Origin: an uncultured Acidobacteriaceae bacterium
Lineage (GTDB): Bacteria; Acidobacteriota; Terriglobia; Terriglobales; Acidobacteriaceae
Length of the DNA stretch: 64,000 bases
Reading direction: 5' to 3'
NCBI GenBank assembly: GCA_903842065.1
Contig: CAIMKZ010000017.1
Coordinates: forward strand, 62,001-126,000
Below the pieces are notes generated by a model. It worked only from the letters and a program-made list of their open reading frames with translations. It made no database searches and had not been told where the DNA came from. Shown here in pieces: positions 26,894-34,928 of this stretch. Each line of letters begins with the position of its first letter. Positions within the stretch are counted from its first letter, which is position 1. Both the position numbers and the translations under genes were made by a program.

Positions 26894-27034
26894 ATGCACT
26901 GGCTTCAGATGCATGCAGGCGTTCTCGCGGCAATAGTGACACTAGGCGTAGGTTTCTTTGTCTTCTGCTGCCTTGAGTGCTCGCACTGTTGCCCACAAGA
27001 TAAAGACGACATCTTCCGCCACCACGAAATTTAG
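26894..27034 (+). CDS. Possible 46-residue membrane microprotein with Cys cluster
   Basis: An open frame from ATG 26894 to TAG 27034 with an N-terminal hydrophobic helix (residues ~8-27, AGVLAAIVTLGVGFFVFCC), directly followed by the cluster CCLECSHCC (residues 25-33) and a charged tail rich in Asp, His. The pattern of one helix plus five Cys in nine residues is unlikely to be noise, but the ribosome-binding site is weak. It could be a metal- or redox-linked membrane peptide. It lies between the divergent polymerase promoter and the convergent peptidase gene. Confidence 0.35.
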   Translation: MHWLQMHAGVLAAIVTLGVGFFVFCCLECSHCCPQDKDDIFRHHEI

Positions 27035-27070
27035 CTCCCGCCTCGGTCCTCACCGGAGATACTCTTCGGT

Positions 27071-29290
27071 CTATTCCGCTTTCATCAAATTCTGCTCAAA
27101 GTGCGCCAGGATGCGTGTGTAAAGGTGCGTCCGCACGTCCGCCCCTGCTATCGAGTGCGTCTTTCGCGGATAGATCTGAAGGTCGTAGGGGATCTTCGCT
27201 TCGATCAGCTTCTGAATAAACTGCACTGAGTTGCCCATGTGCACGTTGTCGTCTCCGGTGCCGTGCACCAGCAGGATGCGCCCCTTCAGCTTCGCCGCCG
27301 CGTTCACCACCGAGTCGTCGCGGTAGGCTGCGGCGTTCTCAGCCGGCAGGCCCAGGTAGCGCTCCGTGTAGATCGAGTCGTAGTTGCGCCAGTCGGTAAC
27401 CGCGGCAACGGCCACACCGGCGCGGAAGCGGTCCGAGTGAGTCATCGCATAGAGGGTGAATGTGCCGCCCCAGCTCCAGCCCCACCAGCCCAGGCGCTTG
27501 GGATCGAGCTGGCCATACTGCGCAAGCGCGCTGTCCACCACGGTAAGCATGTCTTCCAGCTGAACCGGCCCAAAGTTGCGATACGCGGCCTGCGCAAAGT
27601 TGCGGCCACGCCCGCCGCTGCCGCGGCTGTCTGCATGAAGAACCGCGAATCCGTGCTGCGCAAGCAGCTCGTCAAACAACAAACTGTCTGACCAGCGATT
27701 CCGCACTCCCTGAGGCCCGGGGCCTCCGTAAGGGTTCACAATCAGCGGCACGGTGGCAGCCGCTGACTTGTCCTCTGGCAGCAGCAGCGTGTAGTAGAGT
27801 GTGCTGCCGTCGTGAGCCTTTGTCTCAAGCTGCACCGGCGCGCGCAGATGATACGAGTCGAGCGCGCGAGCCTTCCAGAAGACACTGCAATGCGCGGGCT
27901 CCGTGCAAAGGTTGAGTATCGGCGGCGACATGCGTGTCGACACTCGATCGACAAACGCCTCCCCGATCGGCGCAAAGTTTACCTGGTGCGAACAGCCGGC
28001 AGCCGTTAGCTGTTTGCGCTCACCGTCAAAGCCCACCTGCCACAGCTGCTCCTCGAGCACATTGCCCTCGTTCGACGTGTAGTAAACGCGGCGCTCCTTC
28101 GCATCCACCCGTTCGATGCCGGTCACGTCGAAGTTGCCGGTCGTGAGCTGCCGGTCGAAGGTTGCGGCGGAGTCCAGAGGGTGGTTCACATCGTACGTGT
28201 AGCGGTAAAGATGCACGTTGCCTGAGGCCCAGTTGGTGTACACAATGCTGCCGCTATCCACCACCACATCGTAGCTGTCGTCCACGAACTTCTCGTCGAC
28301 CATCTCGACCATCTTCAGAGACCGGCCCGACGCAATGTCTGAGAAGTAGATGGCGCGGTGCGTGTGGTCGCGGCTCAGGGTCTCAACCCATAGCGTACTT
28401 TTGTCGGCCCAGCCAAAGCGGGGAACGTAATCGTCGCCGGGCTTGAAGGGCAGGCGGATCCAGATGGTCTTGCCGCCTTTGGTGCCGCTCACGCCCAAAT
28501 GCACGTCGGGATTCCGATCACCGGGCTGCGGATAGCGCTGCTCGTCGACAGTCGCGTGCGTCGGAATCCAGTCCTCGATCGGGTAAACAGGCACCGCGGT
28601 CTCGTCCACCTGTAGAAAAGCGATGTGCTGCGAGTCGGGAGCCCAGAAGTAGTTGCTCCGCACGTCCAGCTCTTCCGCGTAAACCCAGTCGACGGCGCCG
28701 TTCAGAATCACCTGATTGCCGCTGCTGGAGCCGGCCGCTGGGGTGAGCTTGCCCTGCGCGCCGTTGGGGCCCAGTGCTACAACATGAATGCCGCGGTCGC
28801 GCAGATACGAGATCGAACGCCCGTCGGGCGAAAACTTCGGATCGTCCCCGGAGGCCGCGCCGGAGTCGGCCACGTTCACCCCGGTCCCGCTCTGGATGTC
28901 GAAGTACCAAAGGCGGCCGCCGGAGTCGAACAGCAGATGCCTCCCGTCCGGCGCCCACAGATAGCTCGCCATGTTGTAGCGGCTGCGGTGGTCGCGATCC
29001 TGCTCCGTACCGCTGGAACCGGTAAGAGCAGCCATCTTTTCGCGGCTAACCAGCACATGGCCCTGCGCCGTCGCGGCATCCACCTCAATCAGTTGCCCGT
29101 CGTCCAGATATGTCAGATGCTTGCCGTCGGGCGACCAGGTAAGGTTTGCGGGAGGCTGCCCCACGATCGAGCTGCCGCCGTAGATGGCCTCCACCGTGAG
29201 CGGCTTTGGCTGCGTCTGCGAACCGGCGGTTGCGGCAAACGAGACAACTGCGAATGCTGAGAGGATGAGAGCGGCAGCTCGGTTCGGCAA
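27071..29290 (-). CDS. Secreted S9 family peptidase, dipeptidyl-peptidase IV type
   Basis: A 739-residue secreted prolyl dipeptidyl peptidase. Start TTG at 29290 follows AAGGAGGG; signal peptide ~1-24. The N-terminal eight-bladed propeller spans ~40-490, with the paired Glu motif VYAEELD (~203), which binds the substrate amino terminus in DPP-IV enzymes. The alpha/beta-hydrolase domain spans ~490-739, with Ser in GWWGWSWGGTF (usual GWSYGG, here Trp for Tyr), Asp in VHGTGDDNVH and His in KTHSI. It would remove Xaa-Pro dipeptides from peptides in the periplasm. One of several exported peptidases in this window. Confidence 0.93.
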   Translation of the reverse strand: MPNRAAALILSAFAVVSFAATAGSQTQPKPLTVEAIYGGSSIVGQPPANLTWSPDGKHLTYLDDGQLIEVDAATAQGHVLVSREKMAALTGSSGTEQDRDHRSRYNMASYLWAPDGRHLLFDSGGRLWYFDIQSGTGVNVADSGAASGDDPKFSPDGRSISYLRDRGIHVVALGPNGAQGKLTPAAGSSSGNQVILNGAVDWVYAEELDVRSNYFWAPDSQHIAFLQVDETAVPVYPIEDWIPTHATVDEQRYPQPGDRNPDVHLGVSGTKGGKTIWIRLPFKPGDDYVPRFGWADKSTLWVETLSRDHTHRAIYFSDIASGRSLKMVEMVDEKFVDDSYDVVVDSGSIVYTNWASGNVHLYRYTYDVNHPLDSAATFDRQLTTGNFDVTGIERVDAKERRVYYTSNEGNVLEEQLWQVGFDGERKQLTAAGCSHQVNFAPIGEAFVDRVSTRMSPPILNLCTEPAHCSVFWKARALDSYHLRAPVQLETKAHDGSTLYYTLLLPEDKSAAATVPLIVNPYGGPGPQGVRNRWSDSLLFDELLAQHGFAVLHADSRGSGGRGRNFAQAAYRNFGPVQLEDMLTVVDSALAQYGQLDPKRLGWWGWSWGGTFTLYAMTHSDRFRAGVAVAAVTDWRNYDSIYTERYLGLPAENAAAYRDDSVVNAAAKLKGRILLVHGTGDDNVHMGNSVQFIQKLIEAKIPYDLQIYPRKTHSIAGADVRTHLYTRILAHFEQNLMKAE

Positions 29291-29414
29291 GAGCCCTCCT
29301 TATGCGAGGCCCGCGCAGCGCGGCAAAGCGGTGCGTTCTAGAAAAGTCTAAATCAGAGCCAATCCCGCTCGGTTTGCGCCACACACCCGATGCCGGCTTT
29401 ATGCTGAGAGCGGG

Positions 29415-30539
29415 ATGAACGCATCTGCTCCAGATCGGGATCGACTGCGCGCGCTGGCCGTTGTGGCGGGCTTCAGCGATGCCGGCGTCGTGGCGCTGCC
29501 CCACGCAAATACAGACCGCGACGCCCGGCGTTACAAGGACTGGACCGCCGCCGGTCGCGCCGCATCCATGCATTACCTCGAGCGCAGAAACGAGGCGGGC
29601 GAACTGGTTCGAGCCAGCGTTACCTCACCGTTCCCATGGGCCAAATCCGCAATCGTCTGCTTTGCACGCTACGACAGCGGTGGGCCGCGCTCGACCGCAG
29701 AGGCCAAACCGGGCTCAGGATGGATCGCTCGCTATGCCTGGTCGAGCCGACGCGATGCCAATGGAATCCGCCACCCGAGCGATTATCACAAGGTGCTCCT
29801 CAAGCGATTGAAGTCGCTCGAAGCGCGGCTGCACGAACAGTTCGGCGAGTTTGAGTCGCGCGCCTATGTCGATACCGGCCCGGTGGTCGAGCGCTCGCTC
29901 GCTGTCGCCGCAGGCCTCGGCTGGACCGGAAAAAACACCTGTCTCATTCATCCTCAGCTGGGCTCGTTCGGTTTTCTCGCGGTCCTGCTCACCTCAATGC
30001 CAGTCCAAAACGAAGAAGCGCCTACGCTGCTCATCCCCGACCGCTGCGGCACCTGCCGCCGATGCATCGACGCCTGCCCGACGCAAGCGCTTATCGCTCC
30101 CTACCAGTTAGATGCGCGCCGCTGCATCTCCTATCTCACCATTGAGCACAAAGGACCCATCGCCGATGAACTGATGGGCAAGATGGGCCGCCAGATCTTC
30201 GGCTGCGACATCTGTCAGGACGTCTGCCCCTGGGCAGCACTTCGTGCCGTAGACCCTTTGGTTGACAGCGATCTTGAGCCAAGGCGGGAACTCGAAAATC
30301 CCTCGCTGGTCTGGCTGGCCGGCAAGAACGAGGCCGAATTCGAGCAGTTGTTCAACGGCTCGCCGGTGCGCCGCGCGGGGTTCAACGGCCTCAGGCGCAA
30401 CATCGCCATCGCCATGGGCAACAGCGGAATCAAGGTCTTCGCAACGCGCTTGGAGAAGTGGGCCGAAGAGACAGACGAAGGGCTGCAAGCCGCAGCCCGC
30501 TGGGCGCTCACCCGCATCGGCGGCAACGGTCTATCCTGA
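29415..30539 (+). CDS. queG: Epoxyqueuosine reductase
   Basis: A 374-residue cobalamin- and iron-sulphur-dependent enzyme for the last step of queuosine formation in tRNA. The DUF1730 part is at ~50-150; Asp of AYVDTGPVVERSLAVAAGLGWTGKN (~150-175) is the family's catalytic Asp. Two 4Fe-4S clusters are bound by CGTCRRCIDACP (~212-223) and CDICQDVCPW (~262-271). The C-terminal HEAT-like part is short (VRRAGFNGLRRNIAIAMGNSG). Start ATG at 29415. Divergent from the DPP-IV gene; yihY follows after 80 bases. Confidence 0.95.
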   Translation: MNASAPDRDRLRALAVVAGFSDAGVVALPHANTDRDARRYKDWTAAGRAASMHYLERRNEAGELVRASVTSPFPWAKSAIVCFARYDSGGPRSTAEAKPGSGWIARYAWSSRRDANGIRHPSDYHKVLLKRLKSLEARLHEQFGEFESRAYVDTGPVVERSLAVAAGLGWTGKNTCLIHPQLGSFGFLAVLLTSMPVQNEEAPTLLIPDRCGTCRRCIDACPTQALIAPYQLDARRCISYLTIEHKGPIADELMGKMGRQIFGCDICQDVCPWAALRAVDPLVDSDLEPRRELENPSLVWLAGKNEAEFEQLFNGSPVRRAGFNGLRRNIAIAMGNSGIKVFATRLEKWAEETDEGLQAAARWALTRIGGNGLS

Positions 30540-30619
30540 TAGTGTGTCCCCCTTCCGAATGAAGCGCCCGCGCAGCAAGCAGCGGGCAAACGCCGGAGAG
30601 ATCAGGCAAGGAGAGCAGT

Positions 30620-31570
30620 GTGGCAGACGAGCCCCAGGTGATTGAAGGCGAGCCGGTAACGGCTCTGGTACTTACACCCGAACCGCCAGTGACCGAATCC
30701 AAGTGGTTCCGCTGGCGCAAGGACGGCACCGCGCTGATCACCTACCTGCTCGACTGCGAAGTGCACACCTTCGCCTTCAGCGTAGCGGCCAACGCGATTC
30801 TATCGTTTATCCCTGTCTTCGTGCTGCTCTACACGCTCCAGATCCACTTCTTTCATAACTCGGAGCCCATGAAGGAGGTGATCGACAAAATGGTCAACTA
30901 CTTTCTGCCCACGTTCACCAAAGAGGACAATTGGGTGGCGGGTAGCATCCTGAAGGCAGCGTTCAAATCGTCGCGGGGCGGCGTGCAGTTATTTTCGGTG
31001 TTTATGGTTCTTGTCGCGTGTACCGGCATTTTTCTGCCGCTTGAAGTTGCGCTCAACCAGGCCTGGGGCGTGGTCAAAAGCCGCAACTACATCATGAACC
31101 AGATTGTGGCGCTGGGCCTTGCCGCTGTGCTGGTGGTGCTGGCGTTCTGCTGCGTGATTCTGAACGTGGGCGCGCAAGAGATTCTGGGTTGGGTGACTTT
31201 CCAGGATGCTGGCAACTGGTTCACCAAAAGCGTGAATGGATTCTTCGGCGGGCTGGAGTACGCGTGGATGACGATCACCACCGGCATCGCCTCGATCCTC
31301 TTTTTCTTCTCGATCTACTGGCTGCTGCCCAACCGCAAGGTGCCGTGGCGCGGAGTGCTCAAGACCTCAGTCATAACCGGCGTAATCTGGCTGGTGGCCA
31401 AAATGATCTTCGCTGCCATCCTGCCCCACATGCACCTCGACGATCTTTATGGCGGGTTTTATGTGTCGGTAGGTCTCATCTTCTGGGCCTATACCTCGGG
31501 CCTCATCCTCTTCGCCGGCGCGCAGTTCAGCGTCGCCCGCCTGGGCCTCGGCGGCAAGCAGGAATCCTGA
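30620..31570 (+). CDS. YihY/BrkB-family inner membrane protein
   Basis: A 316-residue polytopic membrane protein. GTG at 30620 follows AAGGAGAG. About six transmembrane helices: ~52-75, ~128-150, ~165-190, ~215-238, ~252-270, ~282-305. The family core includes SVAANAILSFIPVFVLLYTL and YGGFYVSVGLIFWAYTSGLI. Once linked to RNase BN by error and to Bordetella BrkB serum resistance; the true role is unknown. It follows queG but is probably independent. Confidence 0.85.
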   Translation: MADEPQVIEGEPVTALVLTPEPPVTESKWFRWRKDGTALITYLLDCEVHTFAFSVAANAILSFIPVFVLLYTLQIHFFHNSEPMKEVIDKMVNYFLPTFTKEDNWVAGSILKAAFKSSRGGVQLFSVFMVLVACTGIFLPLEVALNQAWGVVKSRNYIMNQIVALGLAAVLVVLAFCCVILNVGAQEILGWVTFQDAGNWFTKSVNGFFGGLEYAWMTITTGIASILFFFSIYWLLPNRKVPWRGVLKTSVITGVIWLVAKMIFAAILPHMHLDDLYGGFYVSVGLIFWAYTSGLILFAGAQFSVARLGLGGKQES

Positions 31571-31602
31571 TCGATGGAGAATAAATAGCCTTTATTCAAC
31601 AA

Positions 31603-31629
31603 AATACAAGAAAGTGCGATACTTGTATT
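31603..31629 (+). promoter_or_regulatory. Inverted repeat upstream of the relBE-type module
   Basis: AATACAAG (31603-31610) and CTTGTATT (31622-31629), perfect 8-bp arms with an 11-base spacer, 17 bases before the antitoxin start. RHH antitoxins commonly bind such repeats to autoregulate, so this is the likely operator. Confidence 0.6.
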
Positions 31630-31645
31630 ACGAGAGGGGAAGCCT

Positions 31646-31876
31646 ATGTCCTCTATTTCAATCCGGCTTACCGCCGAGACCTCTTCGCGGCTTGAGAAGC
31701 TGGCCAAACGCACCGGCCGCTCGAAGACCTTCTACGTGACCAAGGCCATCGAAGAGCACTTGCAGGACCTCGAAGATATTTACGTTGCCGAGCAGCGGTT
31801 GATCGGGCTGCGCGCCGGCAAGAGCCGCACCTACACAACAGAAGAAGTGGAGCGCGAGCTTGGCCTGGCGAATTGA
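31646..31876 (+). CDS. Ribbon-helix-helix antitoxin (RelB/DinJ or CopG-like)
   Basis: A 76-residue protein beginning with the RHH strand SSISIRLTAETSSRLEKLAKRTGRSKTFYVTKAIEEHL (residues ~2-40), the dimeric DNA-binding fold, then a shorter helical tail that would cover the toxin. Start ATG at 31646 behind GAGGGGAAG. It overlaps the toxin gene by 17 bases, so the two are translationally coupled. By analogy it neutralises the RelE protein and represses the operon through the repeat at 31603-31629. Confidence 0.85.
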   Translation: MSSISIRLTAETSSRLEKLAKRTGRSKTFYVTKAIEEHLQDLEDIYVAEQRLIGLRAGKSRTYTTEEVERELGLAN

Positions 31877-32129
31877 GTACGAAGCCGGAGCGCTTAAGGA
31901 CCTGAAAAAACTCGACCGGCAAGTTGCCCGGCGGCTGGTCTCATTCCTCAGTGAAAGAGTGGGAACCCTCGACAACCCGCGCAGCATTGGCTCCGCATTA
32001 CAAGGTTCAAAGCTGGGCGAACTCTGGCGCTATCGCGTCGGTGACTACCGGATTATCTGTGAGATTCTGGATGGCGAGCTGGTAGTCCTGGCAGTGTCGA
32101 TAGGGCACAGGCGGGAAGTGTATCGATAG
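31860..32129 (+). CDS. RelE/ParE-superfamily toxin
   Basis: An 89-residue toxin-fold protein, TTG start at 31860 inside the antitoxin gene. Family pattern: WRIEYEAGALKDLKKLDRQVARRLVSFL at the N-terminus, GELWRYRVGDYRIICEI in the middle and LAVSIGHRREVYR at the end. The Arg in YRVGDYRI and the terminal HRREVYR match RelE-type mRNA interferases that cut mRNA at the ribosome, which also use Lys/Arg residues rather than a strict catalytic triad. A gyrase-directed ParE activity cannot be excluded. Confidence 0.87.
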   Translation: MAWRIEYEAGALKDLKKLDRQVARRLVSFLSERVGTLDNPRSIGSALQGSKLGELWRYRVGDYRIICEILDGELVVLAVSIGHRREVYR

Positions 32130-32143
32130 GCGGCAGGCCTACG

Positions 32144-32563
32144 TTACTTCTCCAACTTTTCTGCTGCTGCTCTCAGCGCCTTGATAGCTGTATCTGCGCA
32201 AACAACCAGCTCATCATCCCAGCACTGACCCTGAAACGATGAAAAAGGTATCTCCTTACTTACAGAAAACTGAACTGTAAAAAGAGCAAGAGCCCGAGAA
32301 CCGGATTGCTGCCAGCGTACATTTGTAGGGATTCTCATTTATATAGCAGCCGGATTATCTACCAAAATAAGTTCGAAATACTTAGAGGTCGCAAGCTCTT
32401 TCTGGATTTCATCACACAGGCGACTTGTAAGACCATCGTCGCCATTAGCGAACACCTCAACTGGTGTTCTTCTCGCCTGGGCAGAACCGTTGACGACCAG
32501 AAGGCCGGCGAGCGCCAATAACGAGAGCAGTACTTTGTTGGCCGTGGGCAAGTACTTTTTCAT
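32144..32563 (-). pseudogene. Small secreted hypothetical protein interrupted by one in-frame stop
   Basis: Two open frames lie end to end in the same minus-strand frame: 32339-32563 (signal peptide ~8-28 LLSLLALAGLLVVNGSAQA, ends VDNPAAI) and 32144-32338 (RIPTNVRWQQSGSRALALFT..., ends LRAAAEKLEK). They are separated only by a TAA at 32339-32341 and read as one 139-residue protein, with a mature domain starting VEVFANGDDGLTSRL. A single nonsense change, or a sequence error, explains this. Weak chance the stop is natural. The ATG straight after the TAA could restart translation but without a signal peptide. No role recognised. Confidence 0.6.
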
Positions 32564-32593
32564 GCCTGACGCTCCCCGAGTGAAGAAGCCTCC

Positions 32594-33181
32594 TCACACC
32601 TGCATCACTTCCACTTCCTTCCGCTGGCACATCTCTTCCATCCGGCGGATCTCGCCATCGGTCATCTTCTGGGTTTCCTCAATCGCACGCTTCTCGTCGT
32701 CTTCGCTGATCTTCTTATCCTTGGCTAGCTTCTTCAGCGAGTCGTTGCCGTCGCGGCGAACATTTCTCACCGCCGTCCGGTGATCTTCCAGAACCTTGTT
32801 CAGGTGCTTGCACACGTCCTTGCGGCGCTCCTCGGTCATGGGCGGCACCGGCACGCGGATCACCTTGCCGTCCGACTGCGGGTTAAAGCCCAGGTCGGCT
32901 GTCTGGATGGCCTTGTCGATCTCTTTGACGATCGTCGGGTCCCACGGCGCAATCAGAATCAATTGCGGCTCCGGCGTCGAAACCTGCGCCAGCTGCGTAA
33001 TCGGCGTCGGCGTGCCATAGTAGTCCACGCGGACCTGGTCCAACATATGTGCATTCGCCCGCCCCGTGCGCGTTGAGCCGAGCGTATTCTGAAAGTCGGC
33101 CACAGACGTGTCCATGCGCCGCTTGATGTCGTTGTAGAGGTCCTTCATCGCCGGACTTGCTGCCATACCCGTGACTGCCAT
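32594..33181 (-). CDS. frr: Ribosome recycling factor
   Basis: A 195-residue factor that, with EF-G, splits the post-termination ribosome. ATG at 33181 follows AAGGAG, so the extra frame up to 33307 is not used. The N-terminal helix AMKDLYNDIKRRMDTSVADFQ, the conserved GRANAHMLDQVRVDYYG block and the PITQLAQVSTPEPQLILIAPWD domain II are present, with the C-terminal three-helix bundle. It has a few extra residues at the N-terminus (MAVTGMAASP) compared with E. coli Frr (185). No pyrH or tsf neighbour is seen, so the usual gene order is not kept. Confidence 0.97.
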   Translation of the reverse strand: MAVTGMAASPAMKDLYNDIKRRMDTSVADFQNTLGSTRTGRANAHMLDQVRVDYYGTPTPITQLAQVSTPEPQLILIAPWDPTIVKEIDKAIQTADLGFNPQSDGKVIRVPVPPMTEERRKDVCKHLNKVLEDHRTAVRNVRRDGNDSLKKLAKDKKISEDDEKRAIEETQKMTDGEIRRMEEMCQRKEVEVMQV

Positions 33182-33299
33182 ATTGTGCTCCTTACAAGTA
33201 CTGGGGTCGCCAACGGCTATTCTACAAAAGTTGGCGGGTGTGCCGCATGAACCGCGCGCACAGCGCTTTTGAGCCGCCCGCTTGCTGAGGTATACCGAT

Positions 33300-34766
33300 A
33301 TGTTCACTCCTCGCCTGTTTGTCGCCGCCGCATTCGCGCTGGCGATCTCGCAGATCGTCTCTTCTCAAGCCGCTAAGCCGGTCCCAAAGCCCGCGGCCCA
33401 ACTCGACTTTCAACTTGCCGGCGCTCCGCTCACCGCCGACGTATCGAACGCGCGGACCGCGACGATGCTGCGCGAGGTCAAGCCGCAGCAGATCAAGGCT
33501 TCGATCGCCAAGCTCGTAGATTTCTACAACCGCTCAACGATCTCCTCGACCGAGACCGATCTCAAACCCGGCACCGGCGTCCTGGCAGCGGCCGACTGGG
33601 TCAAAGCCGAGCTCGACAGCTACAGCAAAGCCTGCGGCGGATGCCTCGAAGTCTCCTTCGACGAATCCATCGAGCAGCCCGGCCCGGGCAACACGCGCTT
33701 CGCCAAGTCCACTCCGCTCAAAAGCGTAATCGCTATCCTGCGCGGCGCAGATCCGGCAGCCGCCAAGCGCATGGTGCTGGTGGCCGGCCACTACGACAGC
33801 CGCTCCTCCGACGTAATGGACACCCACAGCTTTGCCCCCGGAGCCAACGACGACGCGAGCGGCGCTGCCCTCACGCTCGAAGCGGCGCGCGTCATGAGCA
33901 AGTACCGCTTCCCCGCAACCATCGTCTTCGCCGTGCTGACCAGCGAAGAGCAGGGGCTGAACGGCGCGCGGCACCTGGCCGAGCGCGCACACAAAGAAGG
34001 CTGGCAGCTTGAAGCCGTTCTCAACAACGACATCGTAGGCGGCGACACAACCCCCGGCGACAAGCTGCAATCCAAGCTCCGCGTGCGCGTCTTCTCGCAG
34101 GGCCTCGATGCATCGTTGCCGGCCGACCAAATCCGCCAGATCATCAGCATCGGCGCAGAGAACGACACGCCTTCTCGCCAACTCGCGCGCCAGATTCTGG
34201 CCGTCGGCCGCACCTATATGCCGCAGGCCATCGATCCGGTAATGGAGCTGCGTCTGGATCGCTTTCTGCGCGGCGGCGATCACAGCGCCTTCAGCCGCGT
34301 GGGCTTTGCCGCCGTCCGCATGTCGGATTGGCGCGAAAACTACGACCATCAGCACGCAAACGTGCGCACGGAAAACGGCAAGGAGTACGGCGACCTGCTC
34401 AAGTTCGTCGACCCCGAGTTCGCGGCCCGCGTTACGCGCCTGAACATCGCCACCCTTGCCACTCTGGCCAGCTCGCCCGGCACACCGCAGCACGTACGTG
34501 TAGACACGTCGAACCTCGACAACGACACCCTCTTGCGCTGGGACCCGCCCACAAACTTCAACCAGCCGGTGCGTTACCAGATCGTATGGCGCGAAACCGC
34601 CGCCAACGACTGGCAATTTTCCGCGGACGCAGCCAAATATCCCGGCCCCAGCGAGAACAGCGCGCGTATGCCTATCTCAAAGGACAACGTCTTCTTCGGC
34701 ATCTGCGCCTGCACAGCGCAGGGTGCATGCAGCCAGGCGGTCGCACCAGTGCCGGCGCGCGACTAG
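33300..34766 (+). CDS. Secreted M28-family zinc aminopeptidase
   Basis: A 488-residue exported peptidase. ATG at 33300 behind GAGG; signal peptide ~1-22. The M28 core spans ~110-370 with two-zinc ligands: His in VAGHYDSR (~163), Asp in GANDDASGAA (~182), acid/base Glu and ligand Glu in TSEEQGLNGARH (~218-219), Asp in LNNDIVGGD (~247) and His in GGDHSAFSRVG (~326). The C-terminal ~100 residues form a fibronectin-III-like domain (DNDTLLRWDPPTNFNQPVRYQIVWRE). One of the exported peptidase group, divergent from frr. Confidence 0.92.
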   Translation: MFTPRLFVAAAFALAISQIVSSQAAKPVPKPAAQLDFQLAGAPLTADVSNARTATMLREVKPQQIKASIAKLVDFYNRSTISSTETDLKPGTGVLAAADWVKAELDSYSKACGGCLEVSFDESIEQPGPGNTRFAKSTPLKSVIAILRGADPAAAKRMVLVAGHYDSRSSDVMDTHSFAPGANDDASGAALTLEAARVMSKYRFPATIVFAVLTSEEQGLNGARHLAERAHKEGWQLEAVLNNDIVGGDTTPGDKLQSKLRVRVFSQGLDASLPADQIRQIISIGAENDTPSRQLARQILAVGRTYMPQAIDPVMELRLDRFLRGGDHSAFSRVGFAAVRMSDWRENYDHQHANVRTENGKEYGDLLKFVDPEFAARVTRLNIATLATLASSPGTPQHVRVDTSNLDNDTLLRWDPPTNFNQPVRYQIVWRETAANDWQFSADAAKYPGPSENSARMPISKDNVFFGICACTAQGACSQAVAPVPARD

Positions 34767-34796
34767 TTTCTGTCCGCTTAATTTTTATACGAATGT

Positions 34797-34895
34797 GGGT
34801 GCCCCAGGTCTCGTCCGCCGTGGCGAATGAGACCTGGGAACCACAACACCTTCCACTAAACCTGGGTGCCCCAGGTCTGGATTTTCAGACCTGGG
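34797..34895. repeat. Interspersed hairpin repeat family D, two tandem copies
   Basis: Copy 1: CCCAGGTCTC (34803-34812) with GAGACCTGGG (34829-34838). Copy 2: CCCAGGTCTG (34870-34879) with CAGACCTGGG (34886-34895). Both begin GGGTGCC. Same unit at 47833-47863 and inside rpsA at 43510-43546. Placed between the convergent M28 and transporter genes, so it may also serve termination. Confidence 0.8.
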
Positions 34896-34928
34896 AAACA
34901 ACCAGGCTATGCAGTGTGGCACTAACCC

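Noticed and set aside
31580..31596. ATAAA-TAGCC-TTTAT dyad after yihY as a terminator
   Set aside because: Only 5 weak A/T pairs and no T-run; too unstable to call.
33534..34616. 360-codon minus frame opposite the M28 peptidase gene
   Set aside because: Shadow; real motifs are all on the plus strand.
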